From contig NZ_CP116936.1 of NCBI RefSeq assembly GCF_028475105.1, positions 1,612,001-1,676,000 of the forward strand: DNA of 64,000 nucleotides. The letters run 5' to 3'. Below, in pieces: positions 41,939 to 52,613 of this stretch (positions within the stretch are counted from its first letter, which is position 1; every line of letters begins with the position of its first letter). Source of the DNA: Micromonospora sp. LH3U1 (GTDB lineage Bacteria; Actinomycetota; Actinomycetes; Mycobacteriales; Micromonosporaceae). The notes under the pieces are model-generated. The model worked only from the letters and a program-made list of their open reading frames with translations, searched no databases and was not told the DNA's origin. The translations under genes and the position numbers were made by a program.

Positions 41939-42871
41939 TCAGAGCCGTGGGCTGGTCGCGAGCTCCGGCGTGGCCAGCCAGCTCAGGGTCTGCGGCAGGA
42001 TCTCCACCGCCCCGAAATGCGCGGCGCCGGGCTGCACCTGGACCTCGGCGCGCGAGATCTGCGAGGCGAGCCAGTGGGAGTGCTGCACCGGGGAGAAGCG
42101 GTCCTGGTCGCCGTGCCAGAGCCGGACCTCCGCACGGATGGCGCCGAGGTCGAACCCCCAGCCCCGCCGTATCGCCAACACGTCGTCGATCCAGCCCTCG
42201 GGGCCGTGCCGCAGCGCCTCGGAGTACATGTCGGTCAGCAGTCGGCGGATCGCGATGTCGTCGACGACCCGGATGTCCGCCTCGGGTAACTGGGGGCGGA
42301 GGAAGTCCAACAGCGTCATCGGATCCCGCCGGGCCTCCTCCGCGCGGACCTTCAGGTTGAGCGTGAGCTCGTCCAGGTCCTCGTCGGCCTGCCCGTAGTC
42401 CTCCACGTTCGTCTCGGCCATCCCGGCGTACCAGTCCAGGTCGGGTGCGCCGGCCGGTGCGAGCCCCACCAGCACGGCAGCCCGGGTGACCCGGTCGGGC
42501 AGCAGCGCCGCACAGGCCAGGGCGTGCGGACCTCCCCCGGACCGACCCACCACCGCGAACCGCTCGATGCCGAGGTCGTCGGCGATCGCCGCCACGTCGG
42601 CCGCGGCGTCGGCCACCCGCCGACCCTCGTGCCGGTCGGAGTCGCCGTAACCGGGTCGGTCGTAGCAGACGAGGTGCACGCCGAGGCGGTAGACGACGAT
42701 GCCCCGGGGTCGGGGGCCGCTGCGGCTACCCGGTGTGCCGTGCAGCAGGAAGACCGCGGGCCCGTCCGGCGAACCGGAGGTCTCCACCGCGAGGTGCCGC
42801 CCGTCCGGCGTGGTGACGGTGCGCTGAGCCGCATCTTGTCGCGTCACGGTTGGCCTCCCGCGGGTCGTCAT
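41939..42871 (-). CDS. Alpha/beta hydrolase
   Basis: 310-residue serine hydrolase. HGTPGSRSG forms the oxyanion loop, [12 protein letters not shown] carries the nucleophile Ser111 in a G-x-S-x-G elbow, WHGDQDRF the likely acid Asp and PGAAHFG the His. A lid-like helical insert lies between about 155 and 235. ATG 42871 has GGGGGAG upstream; the longer frame to 42943 has none. Substrate unknown. It stands alone between the fxs operon and miaB. Confidence 0.87.
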   Translation of the reverse strand: MTTRGRPTVTRQDAAQRTVTTPDGRHLAVETSGSPDGPAVFLLHGTPGSRSGPRPRGIVVYRLGVHLVCYDRPGYGDSDRHEGRRVADAAADVAAIADDLGIERFAVVGRSGGGPHALACAALLPDRVTRAAVLVGLAPAGAPDLDWYAGMAETNVEDYGQADEDLDELTLNLKVRAEEARRDPMTLLDFLRPQLPEADIRVVDDIAIRRLLTDMYSEALRHGPEGWIDDVLAIRRGWGFDLGAIRAEVRLWHGDQDRFSPVQHSHWLASQISRAEVQVQPGAAHFGAVEILPQTLSWLATPELATSPRL

Positions 42872-43009
42872 GTGCTCCCCCGTGAATGGAGCCGCGCATC
42901 GTCGGCGCCGAGTGCAAAGCCCCCGAAATCGCCCAGAACACATTCTTGTTGTGCAGCGTACTGCCCGTCGTGGATGCCCGCCATGGGCCGCCGGGTCAAT
43001 GCCGGTGGG

Positions 43010-43037
43010 TTGGGGCCGCCGAACGGGCCGCTACCCT
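43010..43037 (+). promoter_or_regulatory. Candidate miaB promoter
   Basis: TTGGGG, 16 bp, TACCCT, about 30 nt before the miaB GTG. Acceptable but not strong match to vegetative promoters. Confidence 0.35.
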
Positions 43038-43067
43038 GGTAGCCCGAGGGGAAGGGGCACCAAGAGG

Positions 43068-44561
43068 GTGGCTAGGACCTACAACGTCGTGACGTACGGC
43101 TGCCAGATGAACGTGCACGACTCTGAGCGCATCTCCGGCCTGCTCGAACAGGCTGGCTACGTGCGCGCGGTGCCGGCCGACGACTCCCCGGACATCGTCG
43201 TCTTCAACACCTGCGCGGTGCGGGAGAACGCGGACAACAGGCTCTACGGCAACCTCGGTCGTCTGCGCCCGGTGAAGGACAAGCACCCCGGGATGCAGAT
43301 CGCGGTCGGCGGCTGCCTCGCCCAGAAGGACCGGGGCGAGATCGTCCGCAAGGCGCCCTGGGTCGACGTGGTCTTCGGCACCCACAACATCGGCGCGCTG
43401 CCGGTGCTGCTGGAGCGGGCCCGGCACAACGCCGCCGCCGAGGTGGAGATCCTGGAGTCCCTCGACGTCTTCCCCTCCACGCTGCCCACCCGCCGCGAGT
43501 CCACGTACGCCGGTTGGGTGTCGATCTCGGTGGGTTGCAACAACACCTGCACGTTCTGCATCGTGCCCGCGCTGCGCGGCAAGGAGAAGGACCGCCGTCC
43601 CGGCGACATCCTCTCCGAGGTGCGCGCCCTGGTCGACGAGGGCGTGCTGGAGGTGACCCTGCTCGGGCAGAACGTCAACTCCTATGGTGTGGAGTTCGGT
43701 GACCGGTACGCCTTCGGCAAGCTGCTGCGAGCGTGCGGTGACATCGACGGGTTGGAGCGGGTCCGGTTCACCAGCCCACACCCGAAGGACTTCACCGACG
43801 ACGTGATCGCCGCGATGGCCGAGACACCGAACGTCTGCCACTCGCTGCACATGCCGTTGCAGTCCGGCTCGGACGACGTGCTCCGGGCGATGCGCCGCTC
43901 CTACCGCTCCGAGCGCTACCTGGGGATCATCGAGAAGGTCCGGGCGGCGATGCCGGACGCGGCGATCACCACCGACATCATCGTCGGCTTCCCCGGCGAA
44001 ACCGAGGCCGACTTCCAGCGCACCCTGGACGTGGTCCGCGAGGCCCGGTTCTCCTCGGCCTTCACCTTCCAGTACTCGAAGCGCCCCGGCACCCCCGCCG
44101 CGACGATGGACGACCAGCTGCCCAAGCAGGTCGTGCAGGAGCGCTACGAGCGGCTGATCACCACCGTCGAGGAGATCTCCTGGGCGGAGAACAAGCGCCT
44201 GGTGGGGGAGACCGTCGAGGTGCTGGTCGCGCTCGGTGAGGGCCGCAAGGATGAGCGGACGGGCCGGATGTCCGGTCGGGCCCGCGACGGTCGACTGGTG
44301 CACTTCGCGACCGAGGCCCCTGGTACGCCGTCGCTGGCTGGCCAGATCCGGCCGGGCGACATCGTGCACACCACGATCACGTACGCGGCGCCGCATCACC
44401 TCAACGCTGACGGAGCGCCGGTATCGCACCGGCGGACCCGGGCCGGCGACGCGGCCGAGGCGGGTCGCTCCCCGCGTACCCCTGGGGTGTTGCTCGGTCT
44501 GCCGACGATCGGCGCACCGCCGGTCGCGGCCGCACCCACCGCTGGCTGCGCCACCCACTGA
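43068..44561 (+). CDS. miaB: tRNA-2-methylthio-N6-adenosine synthase MiaB
   Basis: Radical SAM methylthiotransferase modifying A37 of tRNAs, the step after MiaA. 497 residues. N-terminal cluster ligands Cys12, Cys49 and Cys83 ([19 protein letters not shown]). Radical SAM motif CNNTCTFC with Cys157, 161 and 164, then a TRAM domain near 385-455. The last ~50 residues (from about 450) are an Ala/Pro/Arg tail beyond the usual end. GTG 43068 ([15 protein letters not shown]) follows AAGGGG. Its partner miaA lies 6 kb away on the same strand. A bidirectional terminator follows. Confidence 0.96.
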   Translation: MARTYNVVTYGCQMNVHDSERISGLLEQAGYVRAVPADDSPDIVVFNTCAVRENADNRLYGNLGRLRPVKDKHPGMQIAVGGCLAQKDRGEIVRKAPWVDVVFGTHNIGALPVLLERARHNAAAEVEILESLDVFPSTLPTRRESTYAGWVSISVGCNNTCTFCIVPALRGKEKDRRPGDILSEVRALVDEGVLEVTLLGQNVNSYGVEFGDRYAFGKLLRACGDIDGLERVRFTSPHPKDFTDDVIAAMAETPNVCHSLHMPLQSGSDDVLRAMRRSYRSERYLGIIEKVRAAMPDAAITTDIIVGFPGETEADFQRTLDVVREARFSSAFTFQYSKRPGTPAATMDDQLPKQVVQERYERLITTVEEISWAENKRLVGETVEVLVALGEGRKDERTGRMSGRARDGRLVHFATEAPGTPSLAGQIRPGDIVHTTITYAAPHHLNADGAPVSHRRTRAGDAAEAGRSPRTPGVLLGLPTIGAPPVAAAPTAGCATH

Positions 44562-44566
44562 TCGTA

Positions 44567-44597
44567 GGGAAGGGCCCCTGGAGCAGGGGCCCTTCCC
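44567..44597. terminator. Bidirectional terminator, miaB and pectate lyase
   Basis: Perfect 14-bp stem GGGAAGGGCCCCTG / CAGGGGCCCTTCCC with a GAG loop between the converging genes. Confidence 0.85.
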
Positions 44598-44610
44598 CGA
44601 ACCGCTGCGC

Positions 44611-45975
44611 TCAGACGGTGATCCGGCCGGCGCCGGCGCCCGCCGTCACGATGGACTTGACGTTGCTCGCGGTGTCCAGCTGGTAGGAGTACGGGATGCC
44701 GGCGACGCTGCCGCCGGTCTGGCCCGTGGGTGAGTTGACGAAGTGGTTGTTGCGGGCGACCAGGCTGCCGGGCCCGGAGTCACCCTCACCGAGGTGGTAC
44801 GGGTCGTCGACGTTCTCGAAGTAGTTGCCCTCGACGAGCACCCCGGCGTTCTCGGTGGACGCGACGCCGTAGCCACCGTTGGCCCGGTAGTAGTTGTTGT
44901 ACACGTGCACCGGGTTGCCGAAGCGCACCCGGGGGTTGCGCTGGTTGCTGCCGTCGAACCAGTTGTGGTGGTAGCTCACCCGCAGGTGCCCGACGTCCTG
45001 GCTGGCGTTGTCGTCGCTGTGGCCGAGCAGCATGGTCTTGTCGTGGTTGAACACCCGGTTCCACGACACGGTGACGAAGTCCGAGCCGCGCTTGATGTCG
45101 ACCGCGCCGTCGTACCCGTTGCTGAAGCTGTTGTGGTCGATCCAGATGTTGGTGGCCGACTCCTGGACGTTGATCGCGTCGTCGTTCCAGTCCCGGAAGT
45201 TCAGGTTCCGGATGATCACGTTGCGGTCACCGCTGATGTTGAGCCCGCAGCCGGCGATGGTCGCGCCGGAGTTGCCGAGGATCGTCTTGTTGGACCGGAC
45301 CCGCAGCATGCCCGAGCAGGAGATGGTCCCGGACACCCGGATCACCGCCGCGCCGGTCGCGTTCAGCGCGCTGGTCAGTGCCGAGGCGTTGGTGACGGTC
45401 GTGGGCGCGGCGTTGCCGCCACCGGTGGTGCCGCCGTTCTGGGTGGCCCATCCCACCAGACCCGTCTGCGGCGGGTTGCTGGGCGGGGGTGTGCTCGGCG
45501 GCGGGGTGCTCGGTGGAGGTGTGCTCGGCGGTGGCGGGGTGGTCGGTGTGGTGCTGCCGGTGCAGGCGACGTTGTTCAGGGTGAAGCTGGCCGGGGCCGG
45601 GTTGCTGGAGTTGTTCCAGCTCGCGTTGAAGCCGAACGAGGTGCTGCCGTTGGTCGCCAGGTTGCCGTTGTAGTCGACGTTGGTCGCGGAGACCTGGCCG
45701 CCGCTCTGCGAGACGGTCGCGCCCCACGCCTGGTTGACCTGCTGGCCGGCCCCGTACGACCAGCGCAACGTCCATCCGGAGACCGGGTCGCCCAGGTTGG
45801 TGACGGTGACGTTGCCAGTGAACCCACCCGGCCACTGGCTGGCGACGGAGTAGGCGACCTGGCAGCCGGCGGCCGCCTGGGCGGACACCGAGGTCAGCAG
45901 ACCGGCCGTGACGAGGGTGGCGGTGGCTGCGGCGGTGGTGGCGATCAGCGTCATTCGACGCCGTCCTGTGCGCAT
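44611..45975 (-). CDS. Secreted pectate lyase (PL1) with N-terminal CBM2
   Basis: 454 residues. Signal peptide to about residue 33 (MTLIATTAAATATLVTAGLL, cleavage after AQAAA). CBM2 carbohydrate-binding module at about 35-135 (GCQVAYSVASQWPGGFTGNV, SGWTLRWSYGAGQQVNQAWG), a Pro/Ser/Thr linker, then a right-handed beta-helix pectate lyase: SGTISCSGMLRVRSNKTILG, WIDHNSFSNGYDGAVDIKRG and NQRNPRVRFGNPVHVYNNYY, which contains the family's catalytic/substrate Arg region. It cleaves polygalacturonate by elimination, using Ca2+. ATG 45975 has AAAGGAAG upstream. A LacI-type operator lies 147 bp upstream. Confidence 0.92.
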   Translation of the reverse strand: MRTGRRRMTLIATTAAATATLVTAGLLTSVSAQAAAGCQVAYSVASQWPGGFTGNVTVTNLGDPVSGWTLRWSYGAGQQVNQAWGATVSQSGGQVSATNVDYNGNLATNGSTSFGFNASWNNSSNPAPASFTLNNVACTGSTTPTTPPPPSTPPPSTPPPSTPPPSNPPQTGLVGWATQNGGTTGGGNAAPTTVTNASALTSALNATGAAVIRVSGTISCSGMLRVRSNKTILGNSGATIAGCGLNISGDRNVIIRNLNFRDWNDDAINVQESATNIWIDHNSFSNGYDGAVDIKRGSDFVTVSWNRVFNHDKTMLLGHSDDNASQDVGHLRVSYHHNWFDGSNQRNPRVRFGNPVHVYNNYYRANGGYGVASTENAGVLVEGNYFENVDDPYHLGEGDSGPGSLVARNNHFVNSPTGQTGGSVAGIPYSYQLDTASNVKSIVTAGAGAGRITV

Positions 45976-46121
45976 GCTGCTTCCTTTCGATGAGGCGGAC
46001 GGACCATCGCGACGCCCATGCCCGTGGGCGGCGAATCTCGGCCGGGACCAGTGGTCCTCAGGCCCGCCAGTGCAGGTACGTGAAGGAAAGCGGCTCCCGC
46101 GCTCGCGCCAACCGATGTAGA

Positions 46122-46135
46122 GGCAAGCGCTTTCC
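46122..46135. promoter_or_regulatory. LacI-family-type operator upstream of the pectate lyase
   Basis: GGCAAGCGCTTTCC: core AAGCGCTT is a perfect palindrome and 12 of 14 positions are symmetric. The central CG and form match LacI/GalR operators such as catabolite sites of sugar and polysaccharide genes. It sits between the pectate lyase and the GH5 gene end, in the lyase promoter region. Confidence 0.55.
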
Positions 46136-46209
46136 CGATGAAAGCATAGAAGCATCTGAATGTAAATGACCGGGACGGCCGATGCCACGGCACCGGCCGT
46201 CCCGGCAGC

Positions 46210-47919
<1,710 letters not shown>

Positions 47920-48185
47920 TCACTCGCGAAAGCTCACCGGCGATCCCTGACGGCGGCGTACCACCCTCAGTGCCCTCGCACCGGTGCCCGACCTGGCTCT
48001 GCCGCTCATTCTGATCAGCCGTCCTCAATGCGTCAACCAGCCATCCGGCTGCCCCACGCGCTTGGTCTCCGGCGTTGCTCTTGCGGCGTTGCTCTCCGGC
48101 GCTGGTCTTCCGCGTTGCTCTTGCGCGTTGCTCTTGCGCGCTGGACTCCTGTCCCGGCTCTCGGCCCCTGCTCCCGCAAGATCAC

Positions 48186-48245
48186 GCTCGATCCTGGATG
48201 TAGTGGTATCCCAGCGCGTCGAAGCCACTACATCCAGGATCGAGC
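48186..48245. repeat. GATC palindrome, family D
   Basis: Perfect 21-bp arms, 48186-48206 and 48225-48245, around an 18-nt centre; the arm includes CTCGATCCTGGATGTAG. Same architecture as families A and E (GATC near the outer end, 20-21 bp arms). Only one copy in this window. Confidence 0.85.
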
Positions 48246-48309
48246 ATGACCATGACCAGCGATGGCGTCCGAAGCCCGCCTTCAGAGGGCCCGCGCTCAG
48301 GCAAGCCGG

Positions 48310-48389
48310 CAAGATCTGCGCAACCTCAGGGAAGTTGCTGCCTCCGGCGCGTCTGAGGCAGCAACTTCGGGGATGTTGTGAGGATCTTG
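48310..48389. repeat. Dispersed GATC palindrome, family C copy 2
   Basis: Outer arms CAAGATC / GATCTTG; inner perfect 14-bp arms GAAGTTGCTGCCTC / GAGGCAGCAACTTC around CGGCGCGTCT. Shares CTGAGGCAGCAACTTC with the copy at 20071. Confidence 0.8.
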
Positions 48390-48390
48390 G

Positions 48391-48491
48391 CGCGGGGCGC
48401 GGGGCGCGGGGCGCGGGGCGCGGGGCGCGGGGCGCGGGGCGCGGGGCGACCGGGGCGACCGGGGCGACCGGGGCGACCGGGGCGACCGGGG
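48391..48491. repeat. GC-rich tandem repeats (8 x 7 bp and 5 x 9 bp)
   Basis: CGCGGGG repeated eight times (48391-48446), passing directly into CGACCGGGG repeated five times (48447-48491), all perfect. Runs of four G on the + strand could form G-quadruplexes. Copy number is likely to vary between strains. Confidence 0.9.
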
Positions 48492-48507
48492 CGAGAGCCT
48501 GGACACG

Positions 48508-48547
48508 CGGGAGCCCCCGGTCCCGCGAGGGGGACCGGGGGCTCCCG
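48508..48547 (-). terminator. Terminator of the DUF349 gene
   Basis: Perfect 17-bp stem CGGGAGCCCCCGGTCCC / GGGACCGGGGGCTCCCG with a 6-nt loop, 12 bp beyond the stop. Confidence 0.8.
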
Positions 48548-48559
48548 GAAGACGTCAGC

Positions 48560-49768
48560 TCAGCCGGCCTGCTCGGCGAGCTGGAGGAACTGCCGCTTGG
48601 CGGCGAGGGCCTGCTCGGCCTCCTTGATCCGGCGCGCGTCCCCGGCGGTCTGTGCCCGGGTCAGCCGGTCCTCGGCTTCCGCCACCTGCGACCGCATCTG
48701 GGCGAGCAGCGGGTTGTCTTCCTTGGTGGTGCGGCGCCAGGCTGACTCCATCACCTCGCGGACCTTGTCGTCGATGACGCGCAGCCGGCGCTCCAGCCCG
48801 GCGGCCGCCTCGCGGGGCACCCGGCCGGCCTCGTGCCACTGTGCCTGGATCTCCCGCAGCTTGGCCTGGGCGCCCTTCGGGTCGGCGTCGATGTCCAACG
48901 CCTCGGCCTCGGCGAGTAGGGCCTGCTTGCGCTCCAGGTTGCCGCGCTGTTCGTTGTCCCTCGCGGAGAAGACCTCACTGCGCCGGCTGAAGAAGGCATC
49001 CTGCGCGCCCCGGAAACGTTCCCAGAGCTTCTGCTCGGCCTCTTTGGAAGCGCGCGGCGCGGCCTTCCACTGGGTCATCAGATCCTTGAGCTGGTTGGCG
49101 GTGGCGGCCCAGTCGGTGGATTCCTGGAGCTTCTCCGCTTCGGCGACCAGATCTTCCTTCGCGGTCTGTGCCTGCTTGCGCTGCGAGTCCAGGGAGGCGA
49201 AGTGGGCGCCCCGGCGCCGGGTGAAACCGTCGCGGGCGGCGGCGAACCGCTTCCACAGCTCACCGTCGGCCTTCTTGTCGACCCCGCGGATGGTCTTCCA
49301 CTCGTCGAGGATCTCCTTGAGCCGGTCCCCGGCGGTCTTCCAACCGGTGGATTCGGCCGCGAGCTTCTCGGCCTCCTCGACCAGCGCGGTCTTGCGGGCC
49401 AGGGCTTCGCCGCGAGCGGCGTCCCGGGCCGCGCGAGCTTCGCCGGCCTTCTCCTCGGCGAGGGTCGCCAGCTTGTCCAGGCGAGCGGCCAGCGCGTCGA
49501 TGTCGCCGACCACGTTGGCCTCGGGCAGCGTGGTGCGGATCCGCCGGATCGTGCTCAACGAGTGCCCGGCATCCGCCGCACCCGACTTGAGTCGCGCTTC
49601 GGTCAGGTCCACCTCGGTCACCAGGTCGGCGAAGCGGCGCGCGAAGTGGGCCAGGCCCTCCTCCGGCGCTCCCGCCTGCCACGATCCGACCACCCGCTCT
49701 CCCTCGGTGGTCTTGACGTACACGGTGCCGTCCGCGTCCACCCGTCCGAAGGCAGTCCAGTCGCTCAT
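48560..49768 (-). CDS. DUF349 coiled-coil protein
   Basis: 402 residues. After an N-terminal ~60-residue domain (MSDWTAFGRVDADGTVYVKT), the protein is helical and highly charged with at least three DUF349 repeats (motifs such as LKEILDEWKTI, LKDLMTQWKAAP and LREIQAQWHEAGRVPREAAA). Family function is unclear; the gene is regularly found near miaA/miaB in actinobacteria, as here. ATG 49768 is chosen because the family starts MSDW; the frame to 49852 adds unrelated Arg-rich sequence. Confidence 0.88.
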   Translation of the reverse strand: MSDWTAFGRVDADGTVYVKTTEGERVVGSWQAGAPEEGLAHFARRFADLVTEVDLTEARLKSGAADAGHSLSTIRRIRTTLPEANVVGDIDALAARLDKLATLAEEKAGEARAARDAARGEALARKTALVEEAEKLAAESTGWKTAGDRLKEILDEWKTIRGVDKKADGELWKRFAAARDGFTRRRGAHFASLDSQRKQAQTAKEDLVAEAEKLQESTDWAATANQLKDLMTQWKAAPRASKEAEQKLWERFRGAQDAFFSRRSEVFSARDNEQRGNLERKQALLAEAEALDIDADPKGAQAKLREIQAQWHEAGRVPREAAAGLERRLRVIDDKVREVMESAWRRTTKEDNPLLAQMRSQVAEAEDRLTRAQTAGDARRIKEAEQALAAKRQFLQLAEQAG

Positions 49769-49957
49769 GTGCCCATCCTCGTTCTCCCGGCGTCGAGGGA
49801 ACGATCCCCCGTCGCCGCCACGGCGCAGCCAAGTTGCTTCCGGCATTGTCACAGGTCCGACCCGGTCCGCGTCGAGCGCCTATCGCCGACCGTGACCATA
49901 CGGTGTCCTAGGGGCCGAATGACCGGATCAGCGCGGAGACGCACCGGGGATTCCCGC

Positions 49958-49963
49958 TACGGT
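49958..49963 (+). promoter_or_regulatory. -10 element of a leaderless transcript (LigB-miaA-dapF)
   Basis: TACGGT lies 6 nt before GTG 49970 with no Shine-Dalgarno sequence between. About 55 bp upstream, ACCGT-gaccat-ACGGT (49889-49904) is a perfect 5-bp inverted repeat that may be an operator between the divergent genes. Confidence 0.45.
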
Positions 49964-49969
49964 GAACGG

Positions 49970-50749
49970 GTGCCACTGGTCGCCGCCGCAGTCTGCCCGC
50001 ATCCGCCCCTGCTCGTGCCCGAGGTGGCCGGCTCCGCGGCCCCGGAGCTGGACGACCTACGGGCGGCCTGCGACGTCGCCGTACGCCGGTTGCTGGCCGC
50101 CGATCCGGACACTGTGGTGCTGCTCGGCACCGGCCCGGTGACCGGCCCGATCAGCAACCCGGCCACCGGCTCCCTGCAGCCCTGGGGCGTCGACCTGGAT
50201 GTGCCGTTGGTCTCCGGCCAGCCCGACCGGGGTGCGGTGCTGCCGTTGAGCCTGACCATCGGCGCGTGGTTGCTGTCCCGGCACGACCCGCGCCCGCCAG
50301 CGACGGCGGCCGCGCCGACGCCCGCCGCGCCGGTGACCGCCGCGCCGACGGCCGCCGCGCCGGTGACCGCCGTTCAGGTGGCCGCCGACGCCGGCCTGGC
50401 CGAGCTGGCCGCGCTCGCCGACACGGTCAACGCCGCGGGCGACCGGGTGGCGTTACTGGTGCTCGGGGACGGGTCGGCCTGCCGGGGAGAGAAGGCTCCC
50501 GGGTACGACGACCCGCGCGCCCGCCCGTACGACCAGAGGGTTGCCGCGGCGCTGGCCGACGCGGACCTGGACGTCCTGCTCGATCTCGACCCGGTGTTGT
50601 CTGCGGAGCTGAAGGCCGCCGGCCGCGCGCCCTGGCAGGTGCTCGCCGGCGCGGCCCGCTCGGCCGGCCGCGGGTGGCGCGGTGAGCTGCTGCACGACGC
50701 GGCCCCGTACGGCGTCGCCTACTTCGTGGCGTCCTGGGAGCGGGTGTGA
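49970..50749 (+). CDS. LigB-superfamily (class III extradiol dioxygenase-like) protein
   Basis: 259 residues. MPLVAAAVCPHPPLLVPEVA at the N-terminus (paired His/Pro) and DTVVLLGTGPVTGP are typical of the LigB/MEMO-like fold found next to miaA in actinobacteria. The middle carries an insertion of about 25 residues (ATAAAPTPAAPVTAAPTAAA onward) encoded by a short imperfect tandem DNA repeat near 50304-50380; it looks like a flexible loop expansion. The C-terminal half has LLHDAAPYGVAYFVASWERV. GTG 49970 is probably leaderless. The stop overlaps miaA (GTGA). Enzymatic activity is not established. Confidence 0.8.
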   Translation: MPLVAAAVCPHPPLLVPEVAGSAAPELDDLRAACDVAVRRLLAADPDTVVLLGTGPVTGPISNPATGSLQPWGVDLDVPLVSGQPDRGAVLPLSLTIGAWLLSRHDPRPPATAAAPTPAAPVTAAPTAAAPVTAVQVAADAGLAELAALADTVNAAGDRVALLVLGDGSACRGEKAPGYDDPRARPYDQRVAAALADADLDVLLDLDPVLSAELKAAGRAPWQVLAGAARSAGRGWRGELLHDAAPYGVAYFVASWERV

Positions 50750-51669
50750 TCAGCGGGGGACCCGGCACGGTCGTCGCGGTGGTCGGTCCGACCGCGGCGG
50801 GTAAGTCGGCGCTGAGCATCGCGTTGGCGCACGCCCTCGACGGGGAGGTGGTCAACGCCGACTCGATGCAGCTCTACCGGGGCATGGACATCGGCACCGC
50901 CAAGCTGACCCCGGCCGAGCGGGACGGGGTGCCGCACCACCTGCTGGACATCTGGGAGGTCACCGAGCCGGCGAGCGTCGCGGAGTACCAGCGGCTGGCC
51001 CGCGCGGCGGTGGACGATATCCTGGCCCGGGGGAGGGTGCCGCTGCTGGTCGGTGGGTCGGGGCTGTACGTGCGGGCGGTGCTGGAGCGTTTCGAGTTCC
51101 CCGGCACCGACGCGGTGCTGCGGGAGCGGCTGGAACGGGAGCTGGCCGAGGTCGGCCCGGCGCCGCTGTACGCGCGGCTGCGTGCCGCCGACCCGGTCGC
51201 CGCCGAGGGCATCCTGCCCGGGAACGGGCGGCGGATCGTCCGGGCTCTGGAGGTGATCGAGCTCACCGGTGCGCCGTTCACCGCGTCGTTGCCGCAGCCC
51301 ACGCCGTACTACCCGTCGGTGCAGCTCGGCGTGGACCTGGACACCGGGCTGCTGGACGAGCGGATCGCGCTGCGGGTCGACCGGATGTGGGCCGACGGCC
51401 TGGTGCCGGAGACCCGTGAGTTGGTCGGGCGAGGGCTGCCCGAGGGGCGGACGGCGAGCCGGGCGCTCGGCTACCAGCAGGTGCTGCGCCTGCTCGCCGG
51501 TGAGTTGACCGAGGCGCAGGCGCACGACGAAACGGTGCGGGCCACCCGGCGTTTCGTCCGCCGGCAGCGGTCCTGGTTCCGGCGCGACTCGCGGATCCAC
51601 TGGTTGGACTCGGCGACGCCGGACCTGATCGGGGCCGCCCTGCGCCTGGTGCCGGCTGCTGCGCGATGA
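50746..51669 (+). CDS. miaA: tRNA dimethylallyltransferase MiaA
   Basis: 307-residue enzyme prenylating A37 of tRNAs that read codons starting with U; MiaB then methylthiolates it. P-loop GPTAAGKS at 14-21, NADSMQLYRGMDIGTAKLTP, HHLLDIWEVTEP, VGGSGLYVRAV and RRQRSWFRRD near the C-terminus. GTG 50746 overlaps the LigB-like gene stop. dapF begins 7 bp after the stop. Confidence 0.96.
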   Translation: MISGGPGTVVAVVGPTAAGKSALSIALAHALDGEVVNADSMQLYRGMDIGTAKLTPAERDGVPHHLLDIWEVTEPASVAEYQRLARAAVDDILARGRVPLLVGGSGLYVRAVLERFEFPGTDAVLRERLERELAEVGPAPLYARLRAADPVAAEGILPGNGRRIVRALEVIELTGAPFTASLPQPTPYYPSVQLGVDLDTGLLDERIALRVDRMWADGLVPETRELVGRGLPEGRTASRALGYQQVLRLLAGELTEAQAHDETVRATRRFVRRQRSWFRRDSRIHWLDSATPDLIGAALRLVPAAAR

Positions 51670-51676
51670 TGAGGGC

Positions 51677-52528
51677 GTGGAGTTCACCAAGGGCCACGGC
51701 ACCGGCAACGACTTCGTCCTCCTTCCCGACCCGGACGGTCAGCTCGACCTGACCCCGGAGCTGGTCGCGGCGCTCTGCGACCGGCGGCGCGGCATTGGCG
51801 CGGACGGCGTGTTGCGGGTGGTCCGCGCGGCCAAGCACCCCGACGGTGCCGGGCAGGCCGGCGAAGCCGAGTGGTTCATGGACTACTGGAACGCCGACGG
51901 CTCGTTCGCCGAGATGTGCGGCAACGGTGCCCGGGTCTTCGTGCGCTACCTGCTCGACACCGGGTTGGCGACGCCTGCCGGCGCGGCGCTGCCGGTGGCC
52001 ACCCGGGCCGGCGTCGTGCGCGCGCTGGTCGAGGGCGGCACGGTGTCCGTCGAGGTGCGCCGCCCCCGGCTGTACGACGGCTCCACGGCCACCCTCGGCG
52101 GTCTGACCCTGCCCGGCACCGCCGTGGACGTCGGCAACCCGCACCTGGTCTGCGTCCTACCGGCGGGCGTGGAGTTGTCCGCGCTGGACCTGACGACCGC
52201 GCCCGGGTTCGACCCGACGGTCTTCCCGACCGGGGTGAACGTGGAGTTCATCGTCGCGGGCGAGCCGGTCGACGACACCGACGGGCACAGCCTGATGCGG
52301 GTGTACGAGCGCGGCAGCGCCGAGACCCTGTCCTGCGGAACGGGTGCCTGCGCGGTGGGCGCCGTGGCCCTGCGTGACGCCGGCCGGGACACCGGAGTGA
52401 TCGCCGTGGACGTCCCCGGTGGCCGCCTGATGGTCACGGTCACCGAGACTTCCTGCTGGCTGTCCGGCCCAGCCGTCCTGGTGGCGACGGGCGAGATCAA
52501 CCCCGCCATCCTGCAGGCGTCCGCCTGA
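51677..52528 (+). CDS. dapF: Diaminopimelate epimerase DapF
   Basis: 283 residues; converts LL- to meso-diaminopimelate for lysine and peptidoglycan synthesis. Catalytic pair Cys81 (EMCGNGARVF) and Cys220 (LSCGTGACAV), N-terminal FTKGHGTGNDFVLL and GNPHLVC in the middle. GTG 51677. Standard length. Part of the LigB-miaA-dapF run, which ends at palindrome E. Confidence 0.96.
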   Translation: MEFTKGHGTGNDFVLLPDPDGQLDLTPELVAALCDRRRGIGADGVLRVVRAAKHPDGAGQAGEAEWFMDYWNADGSFAEMCGNGARVFVRYLLDTGLATPAGAALPVATRAGVVRALVEGGTVSVEVRRPRLYDGSTATLGGLTLPGTAVDVGNPHLVCVLPAGVELSALDLTTAPGFDPTVFPTGVNVEFIVAGEPVDDTDGHSLMRVYERGSAETLSCGTGACAVGAVALRDAGRDTGVIAVDVPGGRLMVTVTETSCWLSGPAVLVATGEINPAILQASA

Positions 52529-52535
52529 GCCCTCA

Positions 52536-52605
52536 CCCCTGTTGATCAAGAGGTTTGCGTCATCCAGCGCCTCGCTGGTGACCGAAACCTCTTGATCAAC
52601 AGGGG
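52536..52605. repeat. GATC palindrome, family E, between dapF and malic enzyme
   Basis: Perfect 21-bp arms, 52536-52556 and 52585-52605, including TTGATCAAGAGGTTT. The centre holds a second perfect hairpin CCAGCG-cct-CGCTGG (52564-52578). Begins 8 nt after the dapF stop and ends 9 nt before the converging gene's stop, so it fits a bidirectional terminator. Confidence 0.85.
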
Positions 52606-52613
52606 GAGTGCGG

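Noticed and set aside
48297..48506. Minus-strand ORF encoding repeated SPRSPRSPR text
   Set aside because: Direct translation of the 7- and 9-bp tandem repeats; no start context.
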